NCBI GenBank assembly: GCA_023424865.1
Contig: JAFADM010000340.1
Coordinates: 1 to 7,972 of the forward strand
DNA: 7,972 nt
Direction of reading: 5' to 3'
Source of the DNA: Bacillota bacterium
Lineage (GTDB): Bacteria; Bacillota_A; Clostridia; DSM-8532
Shown: positions 6,040 to 7,972 of the stretch, in pieces
Position numbering within the stretch: the first letter of the stretch is position 1
Layout: every line of letters starts with the position of its first letter
The notes under the pieces: model-generated
The model's database searches: none
The model's input: only the letters and a program-made list of their open reading frames with translations
Told to the model about the DNA's origin: nothing
Made by a program: the position numbers and the translations under genes

Positions 6040-6650
6040 AGAGGAGAAACCGTCTTATACTGGCACTTTTAATCCTGGGCACCATGGCCATGGGCGTGAC
6101 GCTTACCATTCAGTCCAGGGAAAACGCCCGCAGGGAAAGTTATTTAAACGCCCAGCTTGACGGATCAACCGCTGACCTTGACTATATTCTGCCCTATAAA
6201 AACGCCTATATGGGCAACGCCTCCAACAGCATAAATCTTTTTTATCATTTGCCCTTATCAGGTAATCCCATGACCTTCGAAATATTTCCCGACACCCTGA
6301 CACTTGAGGTTAATATAAATGCCCGGGTCACAGAGGCGGGAAAAAACAATTTAAAGGATACGCCTATCGCCCTGGAGGGATTGAAGGAGGTTATAGACAG
6401 CTATTTCACAAACACGGTTTATAAAGCGCTGATTTATAATTCCACCGCAGCTTTTTCACTTATCGGAAATTTGGAAAATGTGGTTTACCGCTTTACTGAT
6501 GCCGAATTCAGGGTGAATCGCGCCGATGTTGAGAAACTCTATAAGGATTTTAACAAGCTTTTAGAAGAGTCTGAATGGAAGGAACAGGTTCAGAAGCCTT
6601 TGGAAGACGAAGCTTATATCGCCGAGGCCTCCAATGCGATTTTAAAGTAA
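6036..6650 (+). CDS. Membrane-anchored DUF4825 protein
   Basis: This is a 204-residue protein with a basic N-terminus (MKRRNR) and one hydrophobic segment at about 7-24, with no lipobox cysteine, so it is a signal anchor or signal peptide placing the rest outside the membrane. Residues about 48-155 resemble DUF4825: LDYILPYKNAYMGNASNSIN, then HLPL, and later NSTAAFSLIGNLENVVYRF. The tail (160-204) is helical and charged. Its ATG overlaps the stop of the HAAS gene (ATGA), with GGCAGGTGAG just upstream, so translation is coupled. DUF4825 also occurs at the C-terminus of some BlaR1/MecR1-like sensor proteins, which hints at an extracytoplasmic sensing role, but its function is unknown. The family call comes from memory of its pattern and should be confirmed by a profile search. 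Confidence 0.7.
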   Translation: MKRRNRLILALLILGTMAMGVTLTIQSRENARRESYLNAQLDGSTADLDYILPYKNAYMGNASNSINLFYHLPLSGNPMTFEIFPDTLTLEVNINARVTEAGKNNLKDTPIALEGLKEVIDSYFTNTVYKALIYNSTAAFSLIGNLENVVYRFTDAEFRVNRADVEKLYKDFNKLLEESEWKEQVQKPLEDEAYIAEASNAILK

Positions 6651-6679
6651 GTACAAACCATTAAATCATTAAATTATTA

Positions 6680-6692
6680 AGGGTAAAGCCCT
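6680..6692 (-). terminator. Weak hairpin in the convergent gap, possible lgt terminator
   Basis: AGGG (6680-6683) and CCCT (6689-6692) make a 4-bp stem with a 5-base loop. In the leftward direction it is followed by an A/T-rich stretch (6661-6679) and lies just past the lgt stop. The stem is short and the tail is not a pure T-run, so termination here is only suggestive. Confidence 0.3.
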
Positions 6693-6703
6693 GTTGCTCC
6701 CAT

Positions 6704-7507
6704 TTACTTCAGCGCATATTTTCCTTCATACGGTACCGCCTTCACTTTGCTTTTATGAACCAGGAGTGCTAATACCCCTCCCGTAACTATGAGTACCAGG
6801 GACAGAAGCTGAGAAACCCTAAGCCCAGGTATAAGATACAAGCTGTCGGTGCGAAGCCCCTCAATGAGGAAGCGCCCCAGACCGTACCCCATAAAATAAG
6901 CGGAAAGCAGAATCCCATCCTTAACTTTCTTACGGCTTAAAAGAAGCAGCACGCACAGCAGCACGGCATTCCAGGCGCTTTCATAGAAGAAGGTGGCCTG
7001 GTGCCATTCCCCCAGGCTATCAATATAAACGGCAACAGGAAAAAACTGATACTTGGGATTGGCAATCACGTTGCCGAAGGCCTCCTGGTTGATAAAATTA
7101 CCCCAACGCCCCACAGCCTGACCTAAAACAAGGCTTGGAACCACCAGATCCACAAGGGTAAGCAGGGAGAACTTGTTTCTCATACAGAAGATGACGGCAG
7201 CCAGAAAACCGCCTATCACACCGCCATATATGGCTAAACCGCCCTCATTTACAGCAAGAATCTTTATGAGATTATCTTTGTAATTCTCCCATTTAAAGAG
7301 AACAAAATAGAGCCTGGCTCCCACAATGGCCAGCGGCAAAGCCAGAAAAAAGAAATCGCCGATTAAATCCGGCTTAAAGCCTCTGGCCCTGGCCCTATGC
7401 GTGGCAAGCAAAAGCCCCAGAAGCATGCCGAAACCTATAATAAGGCCGTACCAGGCAATGTTCAAACCCTCTATTCCCAATAAACCAGTAATTGCATAAC
7501 GATTCAT
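6704..7507 (-). CDS. lgt: Prolipoprotein diacylglyceryl transferase
   Basis: Lgt moves the diacylglyceryl group of phosphatidylglycerol to the lipobox cysteine of prolipoproteins, the first step of lipoprotein maturation in the cytoplasmic membrane. The 267-residue product has about seven hydrophobic segments and the family signature GRWGNFINQEAFG (133-145, with the essential Arg and Asn), HQATFFYES (169-177) and GRFLIEGLRTDSL (211-223). The loop block NEGGLAIYGG (87-96) has Tyr where E. coli has His103, a common form in Gram-positive bacteria. The start at 7507 gives a family-typical N-terminus (MNRYAITGLLGIEGL). GGAGG (7521-7525) lies 13 bases upstream, which is rather far. The in-frame ATG at 7552 would add 15 poorly conserved residues and has no ribosome binding site. 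The gene faces the PadR operon tail to tail and is transcribed alone. Confidence 0.95.
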   Translation of the reverse strand: MNRYAITGLLGIEGLNIAWYGLIIGFGMLLGLLLATHRARARGFKPDLIGDFFFLALPLAIVGARLYFVLFKWENYKDNLIKILAVNEGGLAIYGGVIGGFLAAVIFCMRNKFSLLTLVDLVVPSLVLGQAVGRWGNFINQEAFGNVIANPKYQFFPVAVYIDSLGEWHQATFFYESAWNAVLLCVLLLLSRKKVKDGILLSAYFMGYGLGRFLIEGLRTDSLYLIPGLRVSQLLSLVLIVTGGVLALLVHKSKVKAVPYEGKYALK

Positions 7508-7661
7508 TTCGCGTCCATTTCCTCCGTTAATAAGCCAGCAAACTAAAACCATGTCTGCTTAGGCTTCCAGCATAACACAAATAGAATTCATTTTTTATAT
7601 TTTTTAAATAGAAAACAGTTTTTGTACTTATTCCCCCTTAAAATGGGCCGTTTCCTGGACG

Positions 7662-7683
7662 CTGGCCTCAAGAAGGTTTCCAG
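7662..7683 (+). other. Imperfect hairpin upstream of the DUF1538 gene
   Basis: CTGG and CCT on the left pair with AGG and CCAG on the right, leaving a three-base TTT bulge and a 5-base loop. An alternative outer pairing joins CCTGGA (7654-7659) with TCCAGG (7679-7684). No strong T-run follows. It may be a protein binding site or part of a leader, but it lies upstream of the best -10 candidate. Confidence 0.3.
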
Positions 7684-7709
7684 GGGTTCTTTTGAAGATA
7701 AAAATAGGG

Positions 7710-7715
7710 TATGAT
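7710..7715 (+). promoter_or_regulatory. Possible -10 box for the DUF1538 gene
   Basis: TATGAT matches 5 of 6 consensus bases, but the -35 at the right distance (TTCTTT, 7687-7692) is poor. If used, the leader would be about 120 bases, long enough for a structured regulatory RNA. I recognise no known riboswitch core in it. Confidence 0.3.
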
Positions 7716-7845
7716 AAAAGAGCCAACAAAATAAAAATCTCTCAAGTGTTGTATTTTTCATAGGCTTAGCAGTAATTATAAAACGGTAGCCGGTACGTGA
7801 TTTGCAACCCTATGCAACGCTTGGGCACAGGAAAGGAGATGTTTA

Positions 7846-7972
7846 ATGAGAAATCCCATCCTGGAGAAATTGAAGGAATCGGCACAATCCGTCTTACCGG
7901 TCAGCGGAATTGTGCTGGGGCTTCACCTTACAATTGCTCCTCTGCCATTTTGGACTTTTATCATGTTCCTTG
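7846..7972 (+). CDS. DUF1538 membrane protein, N-terminal fragment cut by window edge
   Basis: Forty-two codons are present before the window ends. GGAAAGGAGAT (7830-7840) lies 5 bases before the ATG, an excellent ribosome binding site. The product begins MRNPILEKLKESAQSVLPVS, continues with a hydrophobic stretch GIVLGLHLTIAPLPFWTFIMFL, and matches the start of DUF1538 membrane proteins (a short amphipathic helix, then LPI-type and H-x-T-APLP motifs). These proteins have multiple membrane segments and are suspected permeases, with no established substrate. It is divergent from lgt. The assignment rests on a short stretch, so confidence is moderate. Confidence 0.7.
   Translation, partial: MRNPILEKLKESAQSVLPVSGIVLGLHLTIAPLPFWTFIMFL

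Larger units (their letters stand above)
7508..7845. other. Divergent intergenic region between lgt and the DUF1538 gene
   Basis: This 338-bp stretch contains no credible gene. It holds the lgt ribosome binding site (7521-7525), an A/T-rich block (7590-7612), an imperfect hairpin (7662-7683), a TATGAT box (7710-7715) that could serve the DUF1538 gene, and two TGCAAC direct repeats 11 bp apart (near 7803 and 7814). For lgt I see only a weak extended -10 (TATGCT on the minus strand near 7569-7574) with no clear -35. Confidence 0.5.

Noticed and set aside
6103..6303. Minus-strand 66-codon frame inside the DUF4825 gene
   Set aside because: It lies wholly within a convincing coupled gene and has no family resemblance.
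7508..7552. Longer lgt start at 7552
   Set aside because: It has no ribosome binding site and adds 15 residues not typical of Lgt, while 7507 gives a standard N-terminus.
7707..7712. GGGTAT resembling a sigma-B -10 element
   Set aside because: No GTTT -35 lies at the proper distance, and most Clostridia lack sigma-B.

Overview
The window looks like a chromosomal piece of an anaerobic, low-to-moderate-GC Bacillota (Clostridia-type) genome. This rests on gene content (a PadR/HAAS pair, a DUF4825 protein, a Gram-positive-type Lgt and a DUF1538 protein), strong AGGAGG-type ribosome binding sites, occasional TTG/GTG starts and short intergenic gaps. I cannot name a genus from the sequence alone. 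There are no tRNA, rRNA, CRISPR, IS or phage signals.

Left part (1-4960, all leftward): a PchR/YbtA-type AraC regulator (3786-4793) lies upstream of two overlapping genes for exporter-fold ABC half-transporters (1796-3616 and 55-1803). Together they resemble the YbtPQ/IrtAB iron-siderophore importers and their AraC activator. Both promoters can be read. The ABC promoter has an 11-base motif repeated at a 21-bp period just upstream of its -35, which is where an AraC-type activator would bind. Both promoters also carry the same 20-bp inverted-repeat box (TGTTAG-N6-CTAACTCA) at or just after the start point, where a repressor would act. The layout suggests activation by the local AraC protein plus repression by a common, perhaps metal-dependent, factor.

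Middle part (4961-6650, rightward): a tight three-gene operon encodes a PadR repressor, a membrane protein with an N-terminal HAAS (permease prefix) domain, and a membrane-anchored DUF4825 protein. The stop of the second gene overlaps the start of the third. A perfect 9-bp inverted repeat brackets the -35 of the padR promoter and is a good candidate for the PadR operator. This operon has no assigned function and is the least understood unit in the window.

Right part (6651-7972): lgt, for prolipoprotein diacylglyceryl transferase, runs leftward and converges on the PadR operon across a 53-bp gap with a weak hairpin. A 338-bp divergent region then separates lgt from the first 42 codons of a DUF1538 membrane protein, which runs off the window edge.
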